A stretch of 64,000 bases of DNA from the NCBI GenBank assembly GCA_963829705.1, contig CAWHJN010000005.1, positions 682,001-746,000 of the forward strand, read 5' to 3'. The stretch comes from CAWHJN01 sp963829705. Its GTDB lineage: Bacteria; Bacteroidota; Rhodothermia; Rhodothermales; BA12. Numbering within the stretch: the first letter of the stretch is position 1; every line of letters begins with the position of its first letter. Shown piece by piece: positions 8,355 to 16,311 of this stretch. The translations under genes were made by a program, and so were the position numbers. The notes under the pieces were generated by a model. That model was not told the origin of the DNA, ran no database searches, and saw nothing but the letters and a program-made list of their open reading frames with translations.

Positions 8355-8672
8355 ATGAGCGAGAGCCAGGATTTTTTCGAGCGCGTCTGGGAGGTCGTCG
8401 CCTGCATCCCCGTGGGGCGCGTGACGACGTACGGCCACATTGCCCGCGCGCTCGGGTCGGCGCAGGCAGCGCGCACGGTCGGGTGGGCCCTCAAGGCCGC
8501 GGTCGGAACGGGCCTGCCCTGCCACCGCGTCGTCAACCGGCGCGGCGCGCTGTCGGGGAAGCTGCACTTCGAGGGGCCGTTCGTGATGGAAGAGCGCCTG
8601 CGGAGCGAGGGCGTCACCTTCGACGACGAGGGGTGCGTGCGGCTCGAACGAGCATCTCTGGCTACCCGGTGA
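8355..8672 (+). CDS. MGMT/Ogt-type DNA alkyltransferase catalytic domain, stand-alone
   Basis: A 105-residue protein containing only the C-terminal methyltransferase domain of the O6-alkylguanine repair family. The DNA-binding winged helix is VGRVTTYGHIARALG and the active site is GLPCHRVVNRRG with Cys56. Many stand-alone homologues are alkyltransferase-like proteins with Trp in place of Cys; here the Cys is kept, so transfer activity is possible though the N-terminal domain is absent. The start codon is only 5 bases after a terminator T-tract, leaving no room for a ribosome-binding site. Confidence 0.88.
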   Translation: MSESQDFFERVWEVVACIPVGRVTTYGHIARALGSAQAARTVGWALKAAVGTGLPCHRVVNRRGALSGKLHFEGPFVMEERLRSEGVTFDDEGCVRLERASLATR

Positions 8673-8694
8673 CGGCGTGTGAGACGTCGGCGCG

Positions 8695-8734
8695 GAAAAG
8701 AAAAAGGGAGCGCCCCCTCGCGGTAGGCGCTCCC
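8695..8734 (-). terminator. Intrinsic terminator of the oligopeptidase gene
   Basis: Minus-strand stem GGGAGCGCC/GGCGCTCCC (8726-8734 and 8706-8714, 11-base loop) followed by TTTTTCTTTTC. It lies 23 bases past the stop of the gene ending at 8757. Confidence 0.88.
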
Positions 8735-8756
8735 TCGGGTTGTGGCGATGGCAGCC

Positions 8757-10895
8757 TTACTTGTTCGGCGTCATCACCTCGACGTTCGCCATCCCGGCGA
8801 GGTCGAGCAGGAAGGAGTATTCCGTGGCGATCTCGCGGAAGCGCCGGAAGCGGCCCGAGGCGCCGCCGTGCCCGGCTTCCATGTTCGTCTTGAGCAACAG
8901 GCGGTTCTGATCCGTCTTGAGCGCCCGCATCTTGGCGACCCACTTGGCGGGCTCCCAGTACTGCACCTGCGAGTCGTGCAGGCCCGTCGTGACGAGCATG
9001 TTGGGATAGTCCTTCGCCTCGACGTTGTCGTAGGGTGAGTACGAGAGCATGTACTCGAAGGCCGCCTTCTCGTTGGGGTTGCCCCACTCGTCGTACTCGA
9101 ACGTCGTCAGCGGGATGGTGTCGTCGAGCATCGTCGTGACGACGTCCACGAACGGTACCGCCGCCACGACGCCGTCGAACAACTCGGGGCGCAGGTTGAC
9201 GACCGCGCCCATCAGCAGGCCGCCCGCGCTGCCGCCCATCGCGTACATCCGGGCGGGGTCGGCGTAGCCGTTCTGGGCGAGGTAGTCGCCCGCGGCGATA
9301 AAGTCGGTGAAGGTGTTTTTCTTCTTCATCAGCTTGCCCTCCTCGTACCACTTCCGGCCCATCTCCTGCCCGCCCCGGATGTGAGCGATGGCGTAGACGA
9401 AGCCGCGATCGAGCAAACTCAACCGCACGCTCGAAAAGCCGGCGTCGGTGGAGTTGCCGTACGAGCCGTAGCCGTAGAGCAGGAGCGGATGTGTGCCGTC
9501 CATCTCGAACTCCTTGCGGTAGACGAGCGAGATGGGCACCTGCGTGCCGTCTTCAGCGGTGGCGTAGACGCGCTCCGACACGTAGTCGTCTGGCGAGAAG
9601 CTGCCCAGCACGGTGTCGCGCTTGAGCAGCGTCTGCTGGCCCGTCTTCATGTTGTAGTCGTATGTCGAAGTCGGCGTGGTGAGGCTCGAGTAGGCGTAGC
9701 GCAGCACGTCGGTATCAAACTCGCGGTTGACCGACAGGCCCGCGCTGTAGGTCGGGTCGTTGAAGGAAACGTAGGATTCCGCTGACCCGTCCCACGGGCG
9801 GATGCGGAGCTGCGTCAGGCCCTTGTCGCGCTCGTCGAGGACGAGAAAGTCGCGGAAGATCTCGAAGCCTTCGAGCAGCACGTCGTCGCGGTGCGGGATG
9901 ACGGTGTCCCAGTTCGTGCGCGCCGTCGCGGCCACGGGGGCGCGCATGAGCTTGAAGTTCGTCGCGCCGCCCTCGTTGGTGAGCACGTAGAAATGATCGC
10001 CGTAGTGGTCGATAGAGTACTCGTGGCCGCGCGTGCGGGGCGCGAACGTCTGCCACTCGCCCATCGGCGTGTCGGCGTCGAGGTAGCGCCACTCGGTCGA
10101 GAGCGTCTGGTTGGAGCCGATGAAGAGGTAATCCCGGCTCTTGCTCTTGGTGACGTAGGTGGAGAACTCCTCGTCGGTCTCCTCGAACACGACGGGGTCG
10201 GCGTCGGAATCGGTGCCGAGGGTGTGGCGGAGGATCTGGTAGGAGCGCAGCGTGCCCAGGTCCTGACGCGCGTAGAACAGGGTCTCGTTGTCGTTGGCCC
10301 ACACGGCGTTGCCTGTCGTCGGGAAGATGGCCTCAGGCAGCGTCTCGCCCGTCGTCAGGTCTTTGACGTGCAGCGTGTAGATGCGCCGCCCGACGGTGTC
10401 GGCGGCGTAGGCCAGCTTGGTGCCGTCCTCGCTGACGGCGAACCCGCCGATCTGGAAGTAGCCGTGGCCCTCGCCCATCGCGTTGGCGTCGAGCAGGATT
10501 TCTTCGGGCGCGGCCATCGTCCCCTTGCGGCGCGCGTAGATGGGATACTCGCCGCCCTCGACGAAGCGGGTGTAGTACCAGTAGCCGTTGTTGAGGTACG
10601 GCACCGAGGCGTCGTCCTGCTTGATGCGGCCCACCATCTCGTCGAACAGCCCGTTTTCGAGCGTCTCGAGGTGCGCCAGTTGCTCGGCGGTATAGACGTT
10701 CTCGGCGGTGAGGTAGGCGATGACCTCGGGGTCTTCGCGCTCTTTGAGCCAGTAATACGGATCGGTGCGGGTGATGCCGTGCGTTTCGAGTTCGACGGGT
10801 TGCTGTTTAGCCATGGGCGGTTGATTCTGTGCGGCAGACGTGCCGACGAGCGCGAGCCCGGCCAGCAGGAGGACAAATGTGTAGATGCGATTCAT
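8757..10895 (-). CDS. ptrB: Exported oligopeptidase B (S9A prolyl-oligopeptidase family)
   Basis: A 712-residue serine oligopeptidase: signal peptide (MNRIYTFVLLLAGLALVGTS, then AAQ), beta-propeller domain, then the alpha/beta-hydrolase domain. The nucleophile is Ser556 in GGSAGG; HIRGGQEMGRKWYEEGKL and the KKKNTFTDFIAAGDYL stretch are hallmarks of oligopeptidase B, which cleaves short peptides after basic residues. The catalytic His lies near the C-terminal EAGHGGASGRF. The signal peptide puts it in the periplasm or envelope, unlike the cytosolic E. coli enzyme. The gene is monocistronic with its own terminator. Confidence 0.93.
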   Translation of the reverse strand: MNRIYTFVLLLAGLALVGTSAAQNQPPMAKQQPVELETHGITRTDPYYWLKEREDPEVIAYLTAENVYTAEQLAHLETLENGLFDEMVGRIKQDDASVPYLNNGYWYYTRFVEGGEYPIYARRKGTMAAPEEILLDANAMGEGHGYFQIGGFAVSEDGTKLAYAADTVGRRIYTLHVKDLTTGETLPEAIFPTTGNAVWANDNETLFYARQDLGTLRSYQILRHTLGTDSDADPVVFEETDEEFSTYVTKSKSRDYLFIGSNQTLSTEWRYLDADTPMGEWQTFAPRTRGHEYSIDHYGDHFYVLTNEGGATNFKLMRAPVAATARTNWDTVIPHRDDVLLEGFEIFRDFLVLDERDKGLTQLRIRPWDGSAESYVSFNDPTYSAGLSVNREFDTDVLRYAYSSLTTPTSTYDYNMKTGQQTLLKRDTVLGSFSPDDYVSERVYATAEDGTQVPISLVYRKEFEMDGTHPLLLYGYGSYGNSTDAGFSSVRLSLLDRGFVYAIAHIRGGQEMGRKWYEEGKLMKKKNTFTDFIAAGDYLAQNGYADPARMYAMGGSAGGLLMGAVVNLRPELFDGVVAAVPFVDVVTTMLDDTIPLTTFEYDEWGNPNEKAAFEYMLSYSPYDNVEAKDYPNMLVTTGLHDSQVQYWEPAKWVAKMRALKTDQNRLLLKTNMEAGHGGASGRFRRFREIATEYSFLLDLAGMANVEVMTPNK

Positions 10896-11066
10896 GGTGG
10901 TGGAGCGCGAGGGTTAAGTGGTTGAAAATACGAACACGGGAAGCCCGCGTCGGCGCGGCGTTCGGAGGGTCGTTTCGGCGGTGCAAAAAAAAATCCGGCA
11001 CAGGATTTAAGTCTTTCTCCGGTACTGCCGATTGGCCCCTTACACCCGAAGACGTACACGCCTGTG

Positions 11067-11450
11067 ATGACCGCCACCGCCCAGCCCATCGACGCCACGT
11101 TTCAGCCGCTCCATCAGGTGCGCCCCGTCTCGACGGTACACCCCATCGCGCCGCTCGTGCGGCTCGTGGCCGTGGCGCTGGGCAGCTACCTCGCCTTCCG
11201 CCTCACGGGCGCGCTGGCCGATGGCTCGATCCTGCTGGATGCGGGCGCGCGGGGCGTTTCGCGGATGGTGGAGCTGACGAATCCCGTCGCGCTCGGCGCC
11301 TTCGCGCTGTGTCTGTACCCGCCCACGATGGGCCTCGCGGCGCTGGGCCTCAAGCCCGATCTGCTGGGCAAGCGATTCGCACCCGCCATCGGCATCGCGC
11401 TCGTCGTGGTCACGTTCGCGGCGTACCTCGTGCTCAATTCGTTCATGTGA
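11067..11450 (+). CDS. Unknown small membrane protein
   Basis: I do not recognise this 127-residue protein. It shows three hydrophobic segments that could span the membrane: APLVRLVAVALGSYLAF (about 28-44), PVALGAFALCLYPPTMGLAA (about 72-91) and AIGIALVVVTFAAYLVLNSF near the C-terminus. The ATG at 11067 directly follows an in-frame GTG. It is divergent from the oligopeptidase gene across 171 bases that contain an A9 tract (about 10983-10991), and is followed after 60 bases by the cupin gene on the same strand. Confidence 0.65.
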   Translation: MTATAQPIDATFQPLHQVRPVSTVHPIAPLVRLVAVALGSYLAFRLTGALADGSILLDAGARGVSRMVELTNPVALGAFALCLYPPTMGLAALGLKPDLLGKRFAPAIGIALVVVTFAAYLVLNSFM

Positions 11451-11480
11451 GCGCGGAAGCGTGTTCGGGTGCAGAGGAAG

Positions 11481-11488
11481 TATCTTCC
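11481..11488 (+). promoter_or_regulatory. -7 promoter-like box TATCTTCC
   Basis: TATCTTCC, a variant of the TATCTTGG box, lies 22 bases before the cupin start. The same spacing and a TACCTTCC box occur before the LD-carboxypeptidase gene. Confidence 0.35.
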
Positions 11489-11510
11489 GGCACTCTTTTA
11501 CACGCACACC

Positions 11511-11855
11511 ATGTACCTCGACGCCGACAACCGCCCATGGGGGCGGTGGGAAGAATACCTCAACGAGCCCGGCTACCGCGTCAAGCGCATCGTCGTGCTA
11601 CCGGGCAAACGCCTGTCGCTCCAGAAACACGCGCACCGGCGCGAGCACTGGGTGATCGTGCAGGGCAGCGGCGTCTTTACGCTCGATGACAACCAGCGCC
11701 GGGTGACGGTCGGCGACGCGCTCTTCATCCCGACGGGCGGCGTCCACCGCATCGAGAACGACACGGACGCCTACCTCGTCATCATCGAAACGCAACTGGG
11801 CGTCTGCATCGAGGACGACATCGTTCGCCTCGAAGACGATTTCGGGCGGGCGTGA
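11511..11855 (+). CDS. Cupin domain of mannose-6-phosphate isomerase type II
   Basis: A 114-residue stand-alone cupin matching the C-terminal isomerase domain of bifunctional ManC/AlgA enzymes: RPWGRWEEY at the start, then GYRVKRIVVLPGKRLSLQKH, HREHWVIVQG-type metal-binding box (H-x-H-R-x-E-H-W), FIPTGGVHRIEN and the end EDDIVRLEDDFGR. It would interconvert mannose-6-phosphate and fructose-6-phosphate, or be a regulatory paralogue. The start at ATG 11511 fits the family and follows a promoter-like box. No guanylyltransferase partner is adjacent. Confidence 0.85.
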   Translation: MYLDADNRPWGRWEEYLNEPGYRVKRIVVLPGKRLSLQKHAHRREHWVIVQGSGVFTLDDNQRRVTVGDALFIPTGGVHRIENDTDAYLVIIETQLGVCIEDDIVRLEDDFGRA

Positions 11856-11957
11856 GGCAGGTTGGCGGGTGGGCCGGGTGTGGTGGAAGCGCAGAGGAGG
11901 GTTGCGCGTGAGCATGAGCGGCTGTAACGTGACGGCACCACCCACCGCCGCACGCCC

Positions 11958-13682
11958 ATGATCGCCCGCAGCTTTCTGCTCGTCCTTCTGCTCGTCGCCG
12001 CGCTGCCCGTACGCGCGCAGCTTTCGGGCGAGTTCACTGTCACGTTCGGCCCGAACCTGTCGGACGCACCGCTCGACGGGCGGCTGCTGCTGATTCTCGC
12101 GCCCGAGGGCCGCGACGCCGAGCCGCGCTTTCAGGTGCGCTCCGGACCGCAGGGCGCGCAGGTGTTCGGCATCGACGTGGAAAACTGGATGCCCGGCACG
12201 CCGCAGACGTTCGACGGCGCGGCCTACGGCTATCCCATCGAATCGCTGCGCGAGGTGCCGCCGGGGACGTATACCGTGCAGGCCGTCCTCAACCGCTACG
12301 AGCGCTTCGACCTGGCGACGGGCCACCGGGTACTGCTGCCGCCCGATCAGGGCGAAGGGCAGCAGTGGGCGCGCAAGCCCGGCAACCTCTACAGCACGCC
12401 GCAGAAAGTCACACTCAGCGGCAAAGCCGGTGGGCAACGGGCGCTCACCCTCGACCAGACGATCCCGCCCATCACGCCGCCCGCGGACACGCGCTACGTC
12501 AAGCACATTCGCATCCAGAGTGATTTGCTCACCGCGTTCTGGGGCCGCCCGATGTTTCTGGGCGCGCACGTGCTCGTGCCCGAGGGCTTCGACGAACACC
12601 CCGAGGCGCGTTACCCGCTGATGGTCAACCACGGCCACTTCCCGGCGGACTTCGACGGCTTCCGCACCACACCGCCCGACACCACCGCGCCGTGTGTCTT
12701 CAGCGAGCGCTTCGGGCTCGACTGCTACAACCGCGTCGCCCAGCAAGAGGCGTACGACTTTTACAAGACGTGGACGGGGCCGGACTTCCCGCGCTTTCTC
12801 GCCATCGAAATCCAGCACCCGACGCCCTACTACGACGATTCGTACGCCGTCAACTCGGCCAGCCAGGGGCCGTACGGCGACGCCATCATGCAGGAGTTGA
12901 TACCGGAGATCGAGCGGCGCTTTCGCGGCATCGGCGAGGGGTGGGCGCGCTTTACCTACGGCGGCTCGACGGGCGGCTGGGAAGCCTTCGCCGTGCAGGT
13001 CTTCTACCCCGACGACTTCAACGGTGCCTTCATCGCCTGCCCCGATCCGGTGGATTTTCGTGCCTATGAACTCGTCAACCTCTACGAGCACGACAACGCC
13101 TATTTCGAACAGGGGCCGTTCCGCCGCATCGAGCGGCCCGCACACCGCGACTCGATGGGCAAGATCGATTACACCGTGTGGGACGAAAACCGCCTCGAAC
13201 TCGCCCTCGGCACGAAGGGCCGCTCGGGTGGGCAGTGGGACATCTGGCAGGCGACGTACTCGCCGCAGGGCGCGGACGGCTACCCACAGCCCATTTTCGA
13301 CAAAAGGACGGGCGAGATCGACCGCGACGTGGCCGCCTACTGGCGCGAGCACTACGACCTGCGCCACATCCTCGAACGCGACTGGAAAACCCTCGGCCCC
13401 AAGCTCGAAGGCAAGCTGCACGTGTACGTCGGCGACATGGACAACTACTACCTCAACAACGCCGTGATGCTGCTCGAGAACTTCCTCGAATCGACTACCG
13501 ACCCCTACTACGCGGGCGAGGTAGACTACGGCGACCGGGCCGAGCACTGCTGGAACGGCGATCAGGAAAACCCCAACGCCATCTCGCGCCTGCGCTACAA
13601 CACGATGTACGTGCCGCGCATCCTGGCACGTATTCAGGAAAGCGCCCCCGCCGGGGCCGACACGACGAGCTGGCGCTACTGA
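11958..13682 (+). CDS. Secreted alpha/beta-hydrolase, esterase D-like
   Basis: A 574-residue exported hydrolase. A signal peptide (ending PVRAQ, about residue 21) is followed by a beta-rich N-terminal region of about 170 residues and a putative-esterase domain (PF00756-like). The nucleophile elbow is YGGSTGGW with Ser337; HVLVPEGFDEHPEARYPLMV is the typical entry to the hydrolase core. The C-terminal third holds HVYVGDMDNYYLNNA, likely the acid region, and DRAEHCWNG, likely the catalytic His. The substrate is unknown. An ABC-type permease gene starts 61 bases downstream on the same strand, which may be coincidence. Confidence 0.85.
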   Translation: MIARSFLLVLLLVAALPVRAQLSGEFTVTFGPNLSDAPLDGRLLLILAPEGRDAEPRFQVRSGPQGAQVFGIDVENWMPGTPQTFDGAAYGYPIESLREVPPGTYTVQAVLNRYERFDLATGHRVLLPPDQGEGQQWARKPGNLYSTPQKVTLSGKAGGQRALTLDQTIPPITPPADTRYVKHIRIQSDLLTAFWGRPMFLGAHVLVPEGFDEHPEARYPLMVNHGHFPADFDGFRTTPPDTTAPCVFSERFGLDCYNRVAQQEAYDFYKTWTGPDFPRFLAIEIQHPTPYYDDSYAVNSASQGPYGDAIMQELIPEIERRFRGIGEGWARFTYGGSTGGWEAFAVQVFYPDDFNGAFIACPDPVDFRAYELVNLYEHDNAYFEQGPFRRIERPAHRDSMGKIDYTVWDENRLELALGTKGRSGGQWDIWQATYSPQGADGYPQPIFDKRTGEIDRDVAAYWREHYDLRHILERDWKTLGPKLEGKLHVYVGDMDNYYLNNAVMLLENFLESTTDPYYAGEVDYGDRAEHCWNGDQENPNAISRLRYNTMYVPRILARIQESAPAGADTTSWRY

Positions 13683-13743
13683 TATAGGTGCGTAACCCGG
13701 TGGGGGAGGGGTCGTAGCGGAGGCTCCCGAAAACCGCTCGCCC

Positions 13744-16107
13744 ATGTTCAGAAGCTACCTCCGCAGCGCCCTGCGCGCCCTGCGCCGCGACCGCGCGGTG
13801 TCCATCATCAACATCGCCGGGCTGTCGATTGCGCTGGCGGCGTGCCTGTCGGTGTACCTGTTCCTGCAGGTCTACTACACGCTCGACACGCACCACGCCC
13901 ACGCCGACCGCATCGTGATGGCCGAAGGGGTGGTGATGCAGGACGGTGCGGAGCAGACCGTCGGGCGTGTACCGATGCCATTCGGGCCGATGCTCGCCGA
14001 GATGCTGCCGCAGGTGGAGCGCGTCGTGCGCGTGGCGTGGCTGGGCGGCGACGTTCGCACGATGAAGGCGACCTTCGAGGAGCGCATCGGCTTTGCCGAG
14101 CCGGACTTTTTCGAGGTATTCAGCTTCCCCCTCGCACGCGGCACCGCTGACCTCGCGGACCCCACCACGGCGGTGTTGAGCGAGAAAACCGCCCGCGCCT
14201 ACTTCGGCGACGCCGACCCCATCGGGCAGCGGCTCACGATTGCGGCGGGTACGCAGGCAGGTCAGGCGTTTACCGTAACGGGCGTGGCCGCGCCGTTCCC
14301 CGACAACGCGAGTTTCCGCTTCAGCGTCCTGCTGCCCTTCGCCGCGCACCCCGATGCGGCCTCGGCAGACGACTGGCGCGTGCCGGTCGATGCCACGTTT
14401 TTGCTGCTGCACCGACCGGAAGATGTGGGCGCGGTCGTGGCAGAGGCGGCAGCGTTCGTCGCCCGCGCCAGCGACGCGCGCCCCGACGCCCCTATCGAGC
14501 GGTTCGCATTCGAGACGCTGGCAGATCCCGCGCCCGGCGCGCACCGCGTGGTGGCCCGCCCGACGGAAGCGCCCGAGCCTGCCTTTGCCATCGTCATGGT
14601 TACGCTCGCGCTGCTGATGCTGGCGCTGTCGTGCTTCAACTACGTCAACATCGCGCTGGGTGGGGCGGCACGACGTATCCGCGAGATTGGCGTCCGCAAG
14701 GTCCTCGGCGGCACGCGGCATCACCTCGTCGCGCAGTTCATGCTGGAAAACCTGCTGCTGTGCGCCGCCGCGCTCGTGGTGGGTGTCGGCCTCGCGTGGG
14801 GAGTGCTCGTGCCGCTGTTCAACGACGTGTTCGTGATCGACATCCACCTCTCGCTCGCCGACGCGCGGCTGTGGCTGTTCCTGGGTGCGCTGCTCGTGGG
14901 GGTGGGCGTTGCCTCCGGCGCGTACCCGGCGCTGTACGTGGCAGGTTTCCAGCCTGCGCGCATCTTGCAGGGCACGGCGCGGCTGAAGCAGAAGCGCGGC
15001 CTCACCCACACCCTCACGACGGCGCAGTTCATCGTCGCCTGCGTGGCCGTGGTGCTGACGGCGCTGCTGGCGTTCAACGGGCGGCACCTGGCGACGCAGG
15101 CGTGGGGCTACCGTCCCGACGGCCTCCTCGCGGTGCAACTCTCCGACCCGGCACAGTTCGAGCCGCTGCGCGTCGCGGCTACGGGGCAGGCGGCGGTGGT
15201 GCGGGCGGCGGGCGCGCAGGATCACATCGGCACGTCGATGCAGCGCATTCGGTTTGGCCTCGGCACCGACGCGCCCAACGCGCCGCCGGGACACGAAGCG
15301 CAGGCGCTCACCGTCGGCTCGGGGTACGCGGAGGTGATGGGGCTGCACCTGCGGAGCGGGCGTTTCTTCGATCCTGAACGCAGCAGCGATGGCGCGGCGG
15401 TCGTAATCAACGAGGAGCTGGCACGGTCCAGCGGCCTCGGCGATCCGGTGGGGCGGGTGCTGCGTGTGGAGGGGCAGACGTACGAGATCATCGGCGTCGC
15501 GGAAGATTTTCTCTACGACCCGCTGTTTCGCCCGCAGCCGCTGATGTTCAGGTGCTCCGACGCCGCGCCGCGCGTGCTCGTCGTCCGCACCCGCGCCGGA
15601 CGCGAGGCCGACGTGGAGGCCGTGCTCGAAAAGGAGTGGAAGCGCGCCTTTCCCGACCAGCCGTTCGAGGCGTTCACGCAGCAGCGCGTGTTCGACGACC
15701 AGATCGGTAGCTACGCCAACTTGGCGCGTGGCATCGGCTACCTGTCCGCGCTCGCGCTCCTCATCGCGTGCCTGGGGCTGTTCGGACTGGCGTCGCAGAA
15801 CGCCGCCCGCCGTATGAAAGAGATGAGCGTTCGCAAGGTGCTGGGCGCGTCCGTCTTCCACCTCGTGTTCGTCGCCAACCGCGTGTTTCTCGTCATCCTC
15901 GCCATCGCCGCGACGGTGGCGACGGGCGTGGCGATGGCCGCGCTGGTGGCGGTGAACCGGCTGGACGTGGTAAACCTGATGCCGCTCACACCCGTCCCGT
16001 TCGTCGTGGCGTACGCAGCGGTAGGGCTGGCGGTGGGTGCCGCCGTCGCGGTGCAGTCGCGCCAGATCGCCCGCGCCAACCCGACGGATGCGCTGCGGGC
16101 GGAGTGA
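13744..16107 (+). CDS. FtsX-like ABC transporter permease (Bacteroidota type)
   Basis: A 787-residue membrane protein with the duplicated layout of Bacteroidota MacB/FtsX permeases: N-terminal span in AVSIINIAGLSIALAACLSV (about 19-38), a large periplasmic MacB_PCD domain, three spans around residues 280-410 including REIGVRKVLGG, a second periplasmic domain, and a final three-span FtsX unit with MKEMSVRKVLGASVFHLVF. The (E)RxVRKVLGA coupling motif appears twice, as expected. Such proteins export peptides or lipoproteins with a separate ATPase; no ATPase gene is nearby. Confidence 0.92.
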   Translation: MFRSYLRSALRALRRDRAVSIINIAGLSIALAACLSVYLFLQVYYTLDTHHAHADRIVMAEGVVMQDGAEQTVGRVPMPFGPMLAEMLPQVERVVRVAWLGGDVRTMKATFEERIGFAEPDFFEVFSFPLARGTADLADPTTAVLSEKTARAYFGDADPIGQRLTIAAGTQAGQAFTVTGVAAPFPDNASFRFSVLLPFAAHPDAASADDWRVPVDATFLLLHRPEDVGAVVAEAAAFVARASDARPDAPIERFAFETLADPAPGAHRVVARPTEAPEPAFAIVMVTLALLMLALSCFNYVNIALGGAARRIREIGVRKVLGGTRHHLVAQFMLENLLLCAAALVVGVGLAWGVLVPLFNDVFVIDIHLSLADARLWLFLGALLVGVGVASGAYPALYVAGFQPARILQGTARLKQKRGLTHTLTTAQFIVACVAVVLTALLAFNGRHLATQAWGYRPDGLLAVQLSDPAQFEPLRVAATGQAAVVRAAGAQDHIGTSMQRIRFGLGTDAPNAPPGHEAQALTVGSGYAEVMGLHLRSGRFFDPERSSDGAAVVINEELARSSGLGDPVGRVLRVEGQTYEIIGVAEDFLYDPLFRPQPLMFRCSDAAPRVLVVRTRAGREADVEAVLEKEWKRAFPDQPFEAFTQQRVFDDQIGSYANLARGIGYLSALALLIACLGLFGLASQNAARRMKEMSVRKVLGASVFHLVFVANRVFLVILAIAATVATGVAMAALVAVNRLDVVNLMPLTPVPFVVAYAAVGLAVGAAVAVQSRQIARANPTDALRAE

Positions 16108-16311
16108 GGACCGGCGGGTAGAGCCGCTTGCACAAACTCCGCATGCATCATCCCGCCTCTATGTTGTACGCTGCGGCGGTCCGAAAGCGCTTTCCCCGGC
16201 AGGAGGTGTAGGTTTTTTACTTACACGGGTACGCGGCAATCCCTCGTAGCGACGGAGGGAAGCGGCCAGTACCATGCGAGGCACACGGTTTTTCCTAAAC
16301 AGCATCCTTCC

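Noticed and set aside
8355..8672. Calling the 105-residue protein an alkyltransferase-like (ATL) protein
   Set aside because: ATL proteins have Trp in place of the active Cys; this one keeps PCHRV, so the catalytic residue is present.
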